The translations under genes and the position numbers were made by a program. A stretch of DNA of 64,000 nt from Gymnopilus junonius (lineage: Eukaryota; Basidiomycota; Agaricomycetes; Agaricales; Galerinaceae), in the NCBI GenBank assembly GCA_015501075.1, contig JADNYJ010000008.1, positions 248,001 to 312,000 of the forward strand. Reading direction: 5' to 3'. Numbering within the stretch: position 1 is the stretch's first letter; each line of letters opens with the position of its first letter. The notes beneath the pieces were generated by a model that saw only the letters and a list, made by a program, of their open reading frames with translations, was not told the origin of the DNA and did not search any database. Below are positions 35,755 to 46,500 of the stretch, piece after piece.

Positions 35755-36849
35755 ATGGGTTTCACATATGTGATAGGTACGCATATTCTCTCTCCTCCCA
35801 TTAAAGAAGTGAAGTCTTCGTTAAAAAACTTGTCCTACTTACAGAACACATGGAAGAAGACGAGGAAACAACTAAAGCGATTCCACCATGGGTCGAGCTC
35901 GAGTACGCGGTATGCTGGCAGTGAGCACACGCACAGTTTGCAGTAACTGACTTCACTTCCGTATTTGTAGCACATGCGCACCTTGGCAGGTCCAGATGCA
36001 CACGTCCAGTTCACCTCTTTGTCTCAATCTTCTTGCGATTACCTCGAATCCGTGTTTGCCTCCTCCCACTCACCTCTACCACCCAGCTCATCATCACAGG
36101 ACCGAAAAGCCCAAGTATCCTTCCACAGAGAGAGAGTGATGCAGCGCATGCTTTCTTCCTCCATTCCACTCGACAAAGTTTGCCTGCTCGACCCGAAAGC
36201 GGAGAAGGAGCTTGCGACGGAAGATGGCGATGGGCGGTTCGAGTGGTTTTTGTTCGGGGTATGTGGCTATGGTTCTGCACCTTGTCGATCAGCCGGATTG
36301 ATGGAATGAAATGACTGAAGGGTATCCTTGGTAAGCAGCCCTCGCCTCGCATGCGCCTTCGAGACGTTTTTCGGCCATTTTCTTATAGAATTCTTTATCT
36401 TTCAGGTGACGACCCACCGCGCGACCGCACCTCCGAACTGCGCGTTAGGGGATTCCCTACCCGCCACTTAGGCCCCGTTCAGATGACGACAGACACCGCA
36501 CTGGGAGTGACAAGGCTGGTGGTGCAGGATCGCATCCCGCTCAAGGAGATACCTTACATCGTACGTCCGAATTCTGGTTCTCTGAGCGATGTCCCTAGGT
36601 TTGTCAACTAATGGTTTGCTTGTTTTATTTAGGACCAGCCAACGATCCGATTTAACGCGAAAGAATCTGTGGAAATGCCTTTCAGTGCGTCTGATACCAA
36701 CAAAGTCTCTTATTGCATTCTTCTAGAAAGCTGACCTTTCTCCTTGTCCCTTTTCAGGATATATTTCAGACGACACCAAAGAGCCCCGCTTACCTCCCGG
36801 AATGAAGGAGCTTCTTCAGGAAGATCTCAATAAAACGTTTGATTTCTGA
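35755..36849 (+). CDS. SFM1: SFM1-type SPOUT protein arginine methyltransferase, intact copy
   Basis: Relative of yeast Sfm1, a SPOUT-fold enzyme that methylates one arginine of ribosomal protein uS3. Seven exons: 35755-35776, 35845-35909, 35971-36258, 36321-36330, 36406-36560, 36633-36684 and 36758-36849 (684 nt, 227 aa). MGFTYVIEHMEEDEETTKAI opens the protein; CLLDPKAEKEL and the signature FGGILGDDPPRDRTSELR follow, then RHLGPVQMTTDTALGVTRLV, and MPFRYIS with PRLPPGMKELL at the end. The 10-nt fourth exon codes for the GIL-G part of the S-adenosylmethionine-binding knot. A broken inverted copy is at 55030-56121. No lesion here, so this is the likely functional gene. Confidence 0.92.
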
Positions 36850-37327
36850 GTTCATCACAGAGAACATGAATGTTGACGGACCTATTCTGGCACTGGAACG
36901 TTCACTGTTGTGGTGAATGTACACAATTTCTTTGTCAAGCCCAGTTTAACTCCAAGCAGCTGAAAAGTCTAGAAGGGGAGCACCCGCCGTACGCAGCGGC
37001 CGAAGTTGGAGGTAAAGAGGCCCTGTCACTTGATCGCGAGCGGTTACGTTGTTTTCGACACATCGGCCCTGATTGTTATTTGGTTTGAGCACATCTGCAC
37101 AGAGATCGATCTCACTGTCTTAGCGAACTCCAACAGTCATTACATCATAATGTTACAGAAATGGATACAACTTCCAAACCCGGCAATCCAACGCCCGCCC
37201 ACTTTAGTCTTGAAAAACCTGACCAAAAAGGAAAATCAAGGAAAATCAGTTCTATAAATGTGTTTAAAAGCAGCGACTACGAACCCCTTGTCCCTTGCCT
37301 CTTTCGTGCGCATGCCCGCCTCATATA
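36850..37327. other. Intergenic within the duplicated arm
   Basis: No gene. The stretch is shared with the reverse complement of about 54600-55029, including a stretch near 37161 that recurs at about 54690-54740. It lies between the two convergent genes SFM1 and the small gene ending at 37328. Confidence 0.5.
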
Positions 37328-37779
37328 TCACCTCCCTAGCCGCGCGTCACCATCTGGATGTCCGCCACTCATGATATCTTGTCGTTCCTGCTTGGCACTT
37401 TCATTGTCTTTGTGGTAGCCATTGCGTACACCTGGCAAGTCGTTCTGATTATCCACGGTTTCTATTCGAACGCGCCAAATTAGAACGACAGTGCCGATCA
37501 CAATGGATAGCCAGCAAAACCACCTTGAAACATAGAGCGTGAATGGTCGTTGTACGCATCGTTGGTGAAATAATTGGTAACGTTATTAGAATTTACTATG
37601 TTGGATGGGTGGTGGATGTGCACGTCGCCGTTTACGTTATAAATGGTGCAAGGCAATGTCATTGGTAGATAGCTTCCCATTTGACCAGACGTCGTCTGTC
37701 CTAGCGTAGAACGAGAGCGTGGACGACGACAATCTGGAGGGGAAGAGTAAGATCGCTGGGAGCGTCTTTGGTTAGACAT
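37328..37779 (-). CDS. Small basidiomycete protein with NVNGDVHI motif and a possible membrane segment
   Basis: Minus-strand frame from 37779: a basic, Ser/Arg-rich start (MSNQRRSQRSYSSPPD), then TIYNVNGDVHIHHPSNIVNS and NNVTNYFTNDAYNDHSRSMF. The first frame stops at 37498. A second frame then gives CWLSIVIGTVVLIWRVR, a likely membrane helix, and an acidic tail to a stop at 37328-37330. The inverted copy at 54123-54580 keeps both frames with mostly conservative changes (HVNGNLHIHH; IGTVALI), which supports both parts as coding and suggests one protein with a small intron or a frame change near 37510-37525. I do not recognise a function. The motif recalls Asn-rich linkers in many agaricomycete proteins. 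Confidence 0.5.
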
Positions 37780-38221
37780 GTGCGATTATGGAAGGCTATA
37801 ATGGTGATGATGGGCAAGTCCGACTTAAGTGGAACCTGTTGACTTGGTTTTTCAAGTCACCACCCGACAAATTACACTTGTTGAAAGGACAGAGCGGACC
37901 TCGGCACGCCCATCAAAGAAAAAGGATACGTAGGAATAGCTGTGTTATTTGATGCATCGAAACCAAGTATCTGTTTCCAAGCCCGAGTGACATCTGAGAA
38001 GCAGACGTTATGGTTTCGTGGTTTGTTATGTTTTGAAATCGGCATACACAGTGGTGTCTTGACCCACTTGACCTGGTCAAGAAGGTCAGACCTTCTTTTG
38101 GGTCAGACCCTGGGAGGACCCTACTCTACTCCGACAGATGTTGTATCCCTGTGTTGACGGAAATCGGTCCAAAAGTGGCCTAAAGTTGGATCCATTGTAT
38201 GCGTACAGAAATCAAAAAATT

Positions 38222-38272
38222 TGGCCGAATGGCCGATATTTTTACCGTCGAATGGCCAATATTTTTACCGTC
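38222..38272. repeat. Short tandem repeat, two units
   Basis: Two near-identical units of about 25 bases: GGCCGAATGGCCGATATTTT and then GTCGAATGGCCAATATTTTT, each followed by ACCGT. Confidence 0.65.
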
Positions 38273-38460
38273 CGGAACCACACACATCGTTTCTAAAGGT
38301 TGTGTAGCGAACACTCCTAAGCACAGCCTTTTCTTGAGTTTTCTTCATTAGCAACTCAAGAATAGGTTTTGCAGCAATGATTGACTGTAGGGATCAGCAA
38401 TTTCCGTGCCATGATCCCTCCGCAGTGTTAGTAAGGGGTTTGATGCCTGCTGCGTCGGCC

Positions 38461-38537
38461 CTTTTTCATCAACATATAGATATCGAGATCTCATGAGTGA
38501 CTTCTGAGATCTCGATATCTATATGTTGATGAAAAGG
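38461..38537. repeat. Near-perfect hairpin (inverted repeat)
   Basis: Arms of about 31 bp: the left contains CATCAACATATAGATATCGA, the right TCGATATCTATATGTTGATG, with an 11-base loop TGAGTGACTTC. Similarity continues weakly outwards (GGCCC / GAGCC). This is the size of a small foldback element or an intrinsic hairpin RNA locus; which one is unknown. Confidence 0.85.
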
Positions 38538-39174
38538 AGCCTGATGAAGGACTTCCTTTGCTTGTTTATTCTAGGCGTTTGATTTCGGTGTGGCATTTGA
38601 AAGACTGTGGGAGCGTTGTTGCTCAACCAGGCTCGACCGTCTCAGCCAATGGCCAACGTAACGGACTGGGTTACCAGTCCTTACTCCAGCGCTATATATG
38701 GAAAGGAAAGGAAAGGAAAGGTCGCAATGGAGTTGTAAGCCACCGGCCTTACAAGTATTTTTCTATTCATATCTTTCTCTTCTCAAAGAACAAATTTTTC
38801 TATGGTATGTTCTAGAACTACATTTCCTGCTCAGTGCATATTTGTTCGTTATTACCTGATGTCTCCGAGTCGAACTGTCGAACTGTTGTGCCCTTCAAAT
38901 TCCGCAAGGAATATAGCATAGAATGAGTTGGCCTATGCGTTGATATGGCCATCACATTGCGTGGTGGTAGCTGTAATGCCCATAAGTTGACCCTGAGCCG
39001 CTCCCGTCTTACCCACTCAATTTCAAATCTCACTACAGTTCTATTAGTCTGATCCATTGTGGAGGCAATGAGCCCCGAATCCCCGATTGCGGGTTTGAAT
39101 GCCTGCACGGAGGTGAATACAATATCGGCTTCCTCAAGGGTTTCCTTTGGGCAGAATAAAACAAGGACTTGCAT

Positions 39175-40530
39175 ACTCATACATATTTCAAAGTAGGAAG
39201 TGAGCAAACTCGTTACATAACATTACAAAAACATATATTATTCCCAAAAACGGCAATCCTCCGCCCGCTCCATCTTTCACCCATTCCCCTTTTGATGGGA
39301 AAATAAAATCTACAACACTGGTGTATAAATACAACACAATACAACAGCTAAAGGAGAGGAGCCAAGATCAAACATCGACATAGATACAAACTTACGATAA
39401 GCAAGTAATGGCAAGGTGGCAGAATAGTAATGTTTATAATACAAACAACAGCGAAACTGCGATTGAAGAATAAAGAAGTGACTAAAATGATAATGAGACC
39501 ATGGCAAGACAAGAAAACAGATAGAAATAGAGACTAGAGGCTGGAAACTGAAGGCTAGAGATATGGACAATGCGATGTTGTGTGTATGTATGTAAATGAG
39601 TGTGTGAGGTGTTGTCCAGGAAAACCGATGCGATAGTCTTTGGAATTGAGAGAAACACGAGGAAGATAGAGAGGATAGTCATACTAATAAAAAAGAGGGA
39701 AAGAGGAAAGTAGGATAGTAAAGGCGATAGTCAAGAGGCTTAGAGCAGAGGGGTGAGCTCCGTGATCGGAATTGCGAAAAGGAGTGCAGCAGCTTTGAAC
39801 AGAGTCCTGAGAAAGATAGCGGATAAAAGAGAGAAAAAGGGAAGGAGAATCACGACTGCAATTGCGATCATGGCAACTGCACATGACCCCCCCGACGCCG
39901 GACTCGACGTCTTGGACTCTGACTTTGACTTTGATTTCAACTTTGAAGGCTTTACATCCTACGGCGCCGGTATCCTCGCCACGTCTGCCAGGTTCTGATC
40001 CGCCCTTGCGCCGGTCACCCGATTGCGGTGGTTTATCGCCATGCGGGCACGACAGCGCACGAGGTGGGGGCTGGTGTGTTTGATGCCTATTAATAATAAA
40101 TAAAATGGTCAAGGTCAGCATCAGAACGTGAAAAACGCCGGACGGAAAGGAAGGAAGGAAGGAAGGGGGGAAAGGGGGAATGCACAAGTCGCAATGATCT
40201 CCCTATCCTCATCCATAAATGGATTGCCCGTCTGCAGGAGATCATCCTAAAGCACATGCAAGCACCACAACGACTCTTCATACAACTTTTCACATTCATC
40301 CGGTGTCGTCATCTCATCCAGGAACTCTTTACGCGCTGCTGTTCTGCTCTGTATGAGGAAGCGCGCATTAGCTTGAGGGCGGACAGATGGGAAGGGGCTA
40401 GGTAACGCACCAATAGCAATGCACGATCGTACACGAGCTGATCAAGCCAGCCTTTGGGCCCATCGTATGTCACAGGAGCCACGTCTTGACCAACGCCGCG
40501 CGCTTATAACACTTGAAATAGTCGGCACTG
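39175..40530 (-). repeat. Inverted duplicate of the ATG1 3' end and downstream flank
   Basis: The reverse complement of this region matches about 47280-48690: ATG1 exons 11-13, their introns, the 3' flank and on to TTTGCTCACTTCCTACTTTG. The two arms face each other with Hsp20 copy 2 and the body of ATG1 between them. Confidence 0.85.
39880..40530 (-). pseudogene. ATG1 3'-end pseudogene (exons 11-13)
   Basis: Reverse-complement copies of ATG1 exon 11 (about 40416-40530, TTTCAAGTGTTATAAGCGCG region), exon 12 (about 40205-40345) and exon 13 (about 39880-40088). Two codons are converted to TAG: a Gln in LQDDLL (complement of 40247-40249) and the Trp in IPAPWDV (complement of 39959-39961). The kinase domain and most of the gene are absent, so it cannot make ATG1. 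Splice sites for the internal introns look largely retained. A GGAAGGAAGG microsatellite at about 40147-40166 corresponds to the CCTT-rich intron 12. Confidence 0.88.
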
Positions 40531-40670
40531 GGGTAATGGACAATCCTAAGAGTTGCATGAAGGAAAGATGAGAGCAAAGGAACGGGCTTTGTGGTATTGA
40601 TGGAGAGTGCCTTTCTGAAATTCTGTCGGAGCCACAAGTTATCCGCATTTGAAAGCCCTTCATTTTTCAT
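40500..40670 (+). repeat. Repeat unit X, copy 2, joined to the ATG1 fragment
   Basis: GCACTGGGGTAATGGACAAT, CTGTCGGAGCCACAAGTTAT and CCGCATTTGAAAGCCC match 35055-35240 and the reverse complement of 51600-51790. It directly follows the exon-11 fragment TAACACTTGAAATAGT. Confidence 0.75.
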
Positions 40671-40951
40671 TCAGTAACGATTCATCGACTTGTAAATGTA
40701 GTACGCTATAGGCCATTCTCTACAGCTAAGACCTGCCTCTGTACGGAGCAGGACAACTATTCAGAATATTCAAGTTGGTAAGACTCAAAGTCTAAACTCT
40801 TTCTTATTCTTCCGAGATTACAATTACATACAAACATCAAAAAATTATAGTAACGATAGCGTTGAGTCAATCACATTCCCTTGATCAAACGGTAATAGTA
40901 ATACAGATGCACGAAGAAAAAGCATCCAAAGAGGATGAAAAAAGCGATCGA

Positions 40952-41542
40952 TTAATTAACGGTGATCTTCTTGGGCGCAAGCTCGGGTGTCGTCTTGGGG
41001 AAGGTAACAGTCAAAATACCATTCTCCATTGAAGCTTTGATCTCTTCGTCCTATAGAGTACAGTAATTAATATCGTCAGTTATAAAGAAAGGCCAACTCG
41101 ATTCAAATTACATACCTTGACACCCTGGGGCAACTGCAACGTCCTCGAGAACTTGCCGAACCTTCTCTCCTTCACAGCGTACCCATCCTCATCGTGCTCG
41201 CTCGACTGCTTCGTCTCAGCTGAGACGGTGAGTCGACTATTGTGTACGTCGATGGACACGTTCTCCTTGGCCACACCGGGGAATTCGAATGTGGCTGTTA
41301 CGATGTTCTTCTCGTTATCTTCGTGGAGGTCCATTCTGAAATTGTCCGTCAGTACAGGCCATTTGAAGGAAGAGTGTGTAAAAAGACCGTGCTTACCTTG
41401 GTTTGAATGCCCTCACGGCTCCGTCGACGTTCCTCTGCCCGCCGGTTCGGGTGGCGACTTGGCGGGAAGGAGAAAGCGCTTCCTCGAAGAAGCGGTCAAA
41501 GTCGTAGAAGGGCTCGTAGAAGAATACACTGCTGCTCGACAT
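40952..41542 (-). CDS. Hsp20 small heat shock protein, copy 2, intact
   Basis: ATP-independent holdase chaperone of the alpha-crystallin family. Exons 41397-41542, 41116-41335 and 40952-41050 (465 nt, 154 aa). MSSSSVFFYEPFYDFDRFFE and ALSPSRQVATRTGGQR form the N-terminal arm; MDLHEDNEKN opens the alpha-crystallin domain with ATFEFPGVAKENVSIDVHNS, SAETKQSSEHDEDGYAVKER and KFSRTLQLPQGVK; ENGILTVTFPK precedes the C-terminal PKKITVN. Length is usual for fungal Hsp20. Promoter with TATA box and heat shock element lies upstream (41660-41790). Copy 1 is 8.1 kb away in the same orientation and is frameshifted, so this copy is the likely functional one. Confidence 0.93.
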
Positions 41543-41659
41543 GATGATAATGTGTAAGAGTCGATAGACAGATATAAGAGTGTTGTTGAGGTTAAGATGC
41601 TAAGTCAATGCACTTGGGCTGTTCAAATTCTGAGGGACAAAGGGAGTGAGCGAAGCAGT

Positions 41660-41789
41660 ATTTATACCCCTCAGATCCAAATTCCAGAAAATACCTTTGC
41701 GTCATCAATTCTTCTCGACGTCATCGTCGGAAAATACTATGATGTCAGAGTACGTTCTAGATGCACAGAGCTGGAAATTTCGAGAATTC
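41660..41789 (-). promoter_or_regulatory. Hsp20 copy 2 promoter: TATA box and heat shock element
   Basis: TATTTATA near 41661-41668 and GAAATTTCGAGAATTC at 41774-41789, an alternating GAA/TTC array identical to the one in copy 1. GATCCAAATTCCAGAAAAT just before is also shared and contains a further TTCCAGAA half-palindrome. Confidence 0.75.
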
Positions 41790-43543
41790 AGGGGCATTTC
41801 TTTATATGGTAGTTATCACCTTTTCGCGTTCGGGAGTTTGCGGTCCGGAACAATCCAGGCTCCTTTCGAGAGCTGGTTGGTTCTGAGGTCGCGGTGAGGG
41901 CGGTCTATAGAGGTGCGTAAGTGCTATTTTGCGCAGAATGAGAATGAACAAGCGCATAATGTCAATAATCCAGTTCCTAAAGCCACCCACTGGTGACTGG
42001 ATGACTAGACCTCCGAATACTTCTGTGGAGCGATATCGCTCCTCCAAGTCCTCGGGTCTTGTTGCGTATCCGAAATACAACCAAGGAGGGAAAAAATATA
42101 TGGATGGGATAAAACGACGAACAGTCTTCACCTTCCTGTAGATGGATCGTCACGTTAGCTCAGACAGGGTCATTGTCAGAGTCAGATGCAGGTAGAACAG
42201 GGTGGAGTTGTTGGCTGTGTAGGATGTGTTCCGGAATCGGAATGTATAAAAAGGAGAAGGAAAGGAATTTGAGAACTGGTGCACAAACACAGAGCTGCAT
42301 GCAATGGTGTCCGAGTGCCCTTCTTCAACCTTGTTTCCCAAGTAATAAGCGTCATTGAGGACGGGGATAAGGATAAGAAAAGAGGTTGAGGTTTGCAGTC
42401 TTTTTTTAAAAAAGGAGGGAGAACAAAGAGAAGAAGGTGGATGAGTATATCCATGATTCGAGCGCTCGAGCTAACTCGACTCACCCTCGTGGTCATGGGG
42501 CGATTAAATGATGCTGAGACGCAGTCAAAGAAAGAAAAAATGAAATGAAATGACAAGGGGTCTCAGGCCATTCATTAGTGCAGGTGCATAGATTTGTGTA
42601 TTCCGGTGCGCCAAAAGAAGGGGGAAAAAAAAGAACGCGACGAATTTTAAGGAAAAGGAAGTAAAGCAATATGTAGAGGACTGTGAAGTCCGCCTCCGCC
42701 TCTGTCCGCCTTCTTGAAGTATAAGAGGAATTATATGTACACATTCACGTAGTAAGCTCGTCCCACCAATGGGCCAGGTTAAGGCTGCATACATCGCTGT
42801 ATACAAAATAGAGAATGGCCCCCACTAGCAGGGGTGTGTGGAAGAGCACCGTCCTCCAAATTCCAAACTCCAATTCAGACGAGACAGAGTTCAACATTGA
42901 AAAGGACATTATTTAACATGAAAGAAAGGAAAGAAAAGCGAAAGTCAATGGAAAAAGGCGGAATGGATGCATGACTTTTTCGTCAAGTGATGGGGCTGCC
43001 CGCCCAGTGCGTTGGCATAGATTCAGAAGCAACCATGACGAGGGATACGTAATCCAACTTCAAAATCGAACAGGTTCTGACTGAAGCACGTTTACTGAGC
43101 ATTAGCACCAGCAAGCCCAAGGGAGGAAGACGACATAATCCCGTATGCGAAGTCGTTGGCGTAGGCAGCAGTAGGAGAGGCGAGGGAGATCCCTGCAGTG
43201 GCAGTGGACCGCCGCGGGAGGATGGAGTGTAGGGGGTGATTTGTCAGCAAATGACCCTAGGCTGACCGTGTTAACTGTGTTAGTCAACTTTTCTCGTCGG
43301 GGCCGCTAACAGTCGCTTGCCTGGGCTTATCCGCATTTGAGTGGACTGCCATTATCCATTAATCTTTCTTTCAACTTTCAATTGCTTACTTCCCTACCAA
43401 ACCAACTCTACTTACTTTCTTATTCAAATCCATTCACTGGTGACTACACTGGCCCAGGCGGCGACAAAGCCCTCTATCGTATCGGATTCCATTTCCTTCG
43501 CTTAACGCACGATACCCCTCCAACTCCCACCATACGACTACCA
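41790..43543. other. Intergenic between Hsp20 copy 2 and ATG1
   Basis: Up to about 42800 the stretch is the second copy of the Hsp20 upstream flank. From about 42900 it is unique. A minus-strand frame at about 43097-43250 (SLASPTAAYANDFAYGIMSS, stop at about 43097) has coding-like codons but no start or partner exon that I can support. The last 200 bases hold the pyrimidine-rich ATG1 leader. Confidence 0.45.
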
Positions 43544-46500
43544 ATGGCACATGCAGTCCAACCCTTCAAACGCCCGGCGTCGAGCAACACGAGCAAGAAC
43601 CCGGAATACGACGATGATGCACGGCCGTATGTCATCGTGAGCGATATTGGCAAGGGCAGCTTCGCGACGGTGTACAAGGGCTACCACGAGGTGTGTGCTT
43701 GGCTTGGCTTTGGCTCTGGTGCACGGTTGTGTTGATGTTCTACTTTGTAAATAGGAAACGAGATACCAAGTGGCCATCAAAGCTGTGAAGCGCGACAGTC
43801 TGACCACGAAACTCTTTGAGAACCTGCAGAGCGAGATTCAGATCCTCAAGTCGCTCTCGCATAGGCACATCACGAAGTTAATTGATATTGTCGTGCGTCG
43901 CTTTCTTTTTTCTTGTTGTCATTCTCTCGCTGACCTGCCTTCCCCCTCCAGCGTGCCGAGAAACACATCTACCTCATCATGGAATTCTGTGCCGGCGGGG
44001 ACCTGACCAACTACATCAAGAAACGCGGCCGTGTTGAGGGGCTCGAGTATATCCCCGCCCCAGGCAAAGCACCCCAGTACTACCCCCACCCGCGCACAGG
44101 TGGCTTGGATGAGATTGCCGTTCGTAGCTTTCTGAGGCAGTTGGGTAAGATCTCGTTCTGTTGTGTTCCTCTCCTTTGCTTTCCCCATTCCGCCCGAGGG
44201 TTAATTAATGTACTGATTAATGTCACTTGATACAGCTCGTGCTCTCAAATTCCTACGGCACCGTAATCTTATACATCGTGATATCAAGCCTCAAGTAAGC
44301 TTCTTCCTTTCCATCTCCCTCCTTCCCTCCTCCCCTTACTCACACATACTCTCCCTCCCCCTCCTATAGAACCTCCTCCTGAACCCCGCCTCCCCAGAAG
44401 AACTTGCACGGGGCCACCCGCTCGGCGTGCCCATCCTCAAAGTCGCCGATTTCGGGTTCGCAAGGTCGTTGCCCAACGCTATGATGGCCGAGACGTTGTG
44501 TGGGTCTCCGTGAGTCTTTTCTTTTCTTTTTCTTTTTTCTTTTTTTTTTGTTCTCTTTTCCTCCATAACATACCGTTCCCTTTCTTACCTCACTACCCCT
44601 TCTTCCCCCCTTCCTCCATCCATTTTCATCCTCGTCTGTCCACTTATACTCGTCACCTATACTATACTAACCACCTCGTTCTTCTCTCCCTAAAACCTTA
44701 ATCGCAGACTATACATGGCCCCCGAAATCCTACGCTACGAGAAATACGACGCCAAAGCGGATCTCTGGTCCGTCGGCGCCGTGCTCTTTGAGATGGCGGT
44801 GGGCAAAGCCCCGTTCAGGGCCCAGAACCATATCGAGCTGCTGAAGAAGATCGAGGGTTCGAAAGGGATTAAGTTTCCGGATGAGGATACGCATGGTATG
44901 TTGTTTGATAGTTTTTGTTTTGAGGGGAGGGGTTTGGGTTTTGTGTGGTATTTGCGTTTGCGTTGGGTTTTCAGTTACCCGGCCTTACCTCTTCACCTCT
45001 TTACTTCCCCTCCTCTTCACCTCTTCACCTTTCACCTTTTCTCACCTCCCCACTCAGGAACCCCAACGCACCCCAACAAATCCGGAGGCGGAGGCTCAAC
45101 GGACCTCCCTGTCCCGGAAGACATCAAAGCGCTCATCCGAACACTGCTCAAGCGTAATCCGGCGGAACGCGCGAGTTTTGAGGAGTTTTTTGGGAGTTTG
45201 GCGTTGGCGAGGAGTAAGTTTCCACGCCCGCAGGAGTCGGTGTCGGTGTCTCGTTCGGGTGGGGGGTTGGGGTCCAGCTCGGGGGTAGGTGCAGGAGGTG
45301 GGAGTGGGGGCGCAGGTGCAGGGGGGTCAGGACAAAGGGAAGAAGAACCTGCGGTACCGTGGAATCACGGTCGTCCGCCTACACCTGAGCATCATAAGAT
45401 TATCCCTCCAGAGGTGTTGGATCCGACGGCGATGATCCCGCCTAGTAAGTTTAATTTCAGGAGGGTGGATGGGTATGGGAATCCTAGTCCTAGTCCCAAT
45501 GGCAGTCCGAGTCAGTTACCACGAGATGGAGATCGGTGAGGCTTTTTTTAAACGTTTTTGATTTCAAGGAGTGTTTGAGGTGTGCTGATCGCCCTTTTTT
45601 TTGGTCGCAGTCATTACAGCTCAGATGGGAAATCCCCCACGACGATGCAAGTGGATGCGTATCCTCATCCGACCAGTACGAAACAATACGCCTACTCGAA
45701 CCACGCACCTTCACCTACGACCTTGCAAGCCCAAGCTCAAGCGCAGGCTTATACCCATGGTCACCCGCAACCGCAACCGTCTCCCCAACCGCAAACTCAC
45801 TCCCCATCCCAAGCCCACGTACAAGTATCACCAGCACCAGCGGGCAGAACCAAGCGACTCTCGACCGAAGGCTCGTTCATACCCGGCGAGACGGAGGAAG
45901 ATGGGAATCTGCGTAGGGAGTATGTCCTAGTTGGGGACACGAGGGCGGTGGAATTCGGCAGGGCTGTGGATGGTATGTTGCTTTTATCTTTTTCTCTGTA
46001 CTTTTTTTTTGTTTTTTTTTGGGGGGTTTCAGGTTTTGGTGTTGTTGAGTTTTTTCGTCTTTTTTTTTCTGAATCGACTGTCGATAAGACACGGATACGA
46101 TACGATCTTTCACCCTCGTTACTGACAGACCTCGTTGCAGAAATTTCATTGCAGCCTCGAAGACCGCTACATGATCGTAGGACTGCGTCAGCGTCAGGAA
46201 ACACCATCAATAACGGCAATAATAACAACGGCAATGGTTATAACTATAACAATGATACCCAAGACCAGCAGCAATACGTATCCTCGCCCACTTCAGCTAC
46301 GACTACAAGTCCCACTACTATCCCAAGCAGACACTCCCCGTACCCATCTCCCAATGGCAACATCACATTCCCACCTGCACCCCCCTCAGCACCCTCACAC
46401 CCTCATCCTATCCCCCTCCCCCCACCACTCTCCTCTAGCCCCTCAAGTATGGCCCAACGTGCGGCTGCGAACGCATTGAATAGGGCGCTGAGTATCGCCA

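Larger units (their letters stand above)
35700..38049. repeat. Arm 1 of a ~2.3-kb inverted segmental duplication
   Basis: Carries SFM1 (+) and a small unknown gene (-). The reverse complement is found at about 53826-56130. Matching includes exons, introns and intergenic DNA: all seven SFM1 exons, the stretch just after the SFM1 stop (GAACATGAATGTTGACGGAC), and the LFDASKPSICFQARVTSEKQ-coding stretch near 37950. Similarity ends near 38049. Confidence 0.85.
37780..39174. other. Gene-free region with short repeats and a hairpin
   Basis: No gene. It contains the end of duplication arm 1 (to about 38049), a short tandem repeat, a long hairpin and a (GGAAA)n microsatellite near 38700-38720. Open frames such as 38818-39207 (-) overlap the ATG1 3' flank duplicate and are not conserved coding. 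Confidence 0.5.

Noticed and set aside
36870..37260. Frames downstream of SFM1 as a further gene
   Set aside because: The inverted copy does not preserve these frames as coding.
32690..42800. Hsp20 pair as a single misassembled locus
   Set aside because: The two copies differ at many bases, have a 6-nt indel and different neighbours, so they are separate loci in this sequence, although only long reads can settle it.
43097..43290. Minus-strand coding-like tail before ATG1
   Set aside because: It has plausible codon text but no matching start, exon or homologue I can name; kept only as a note.
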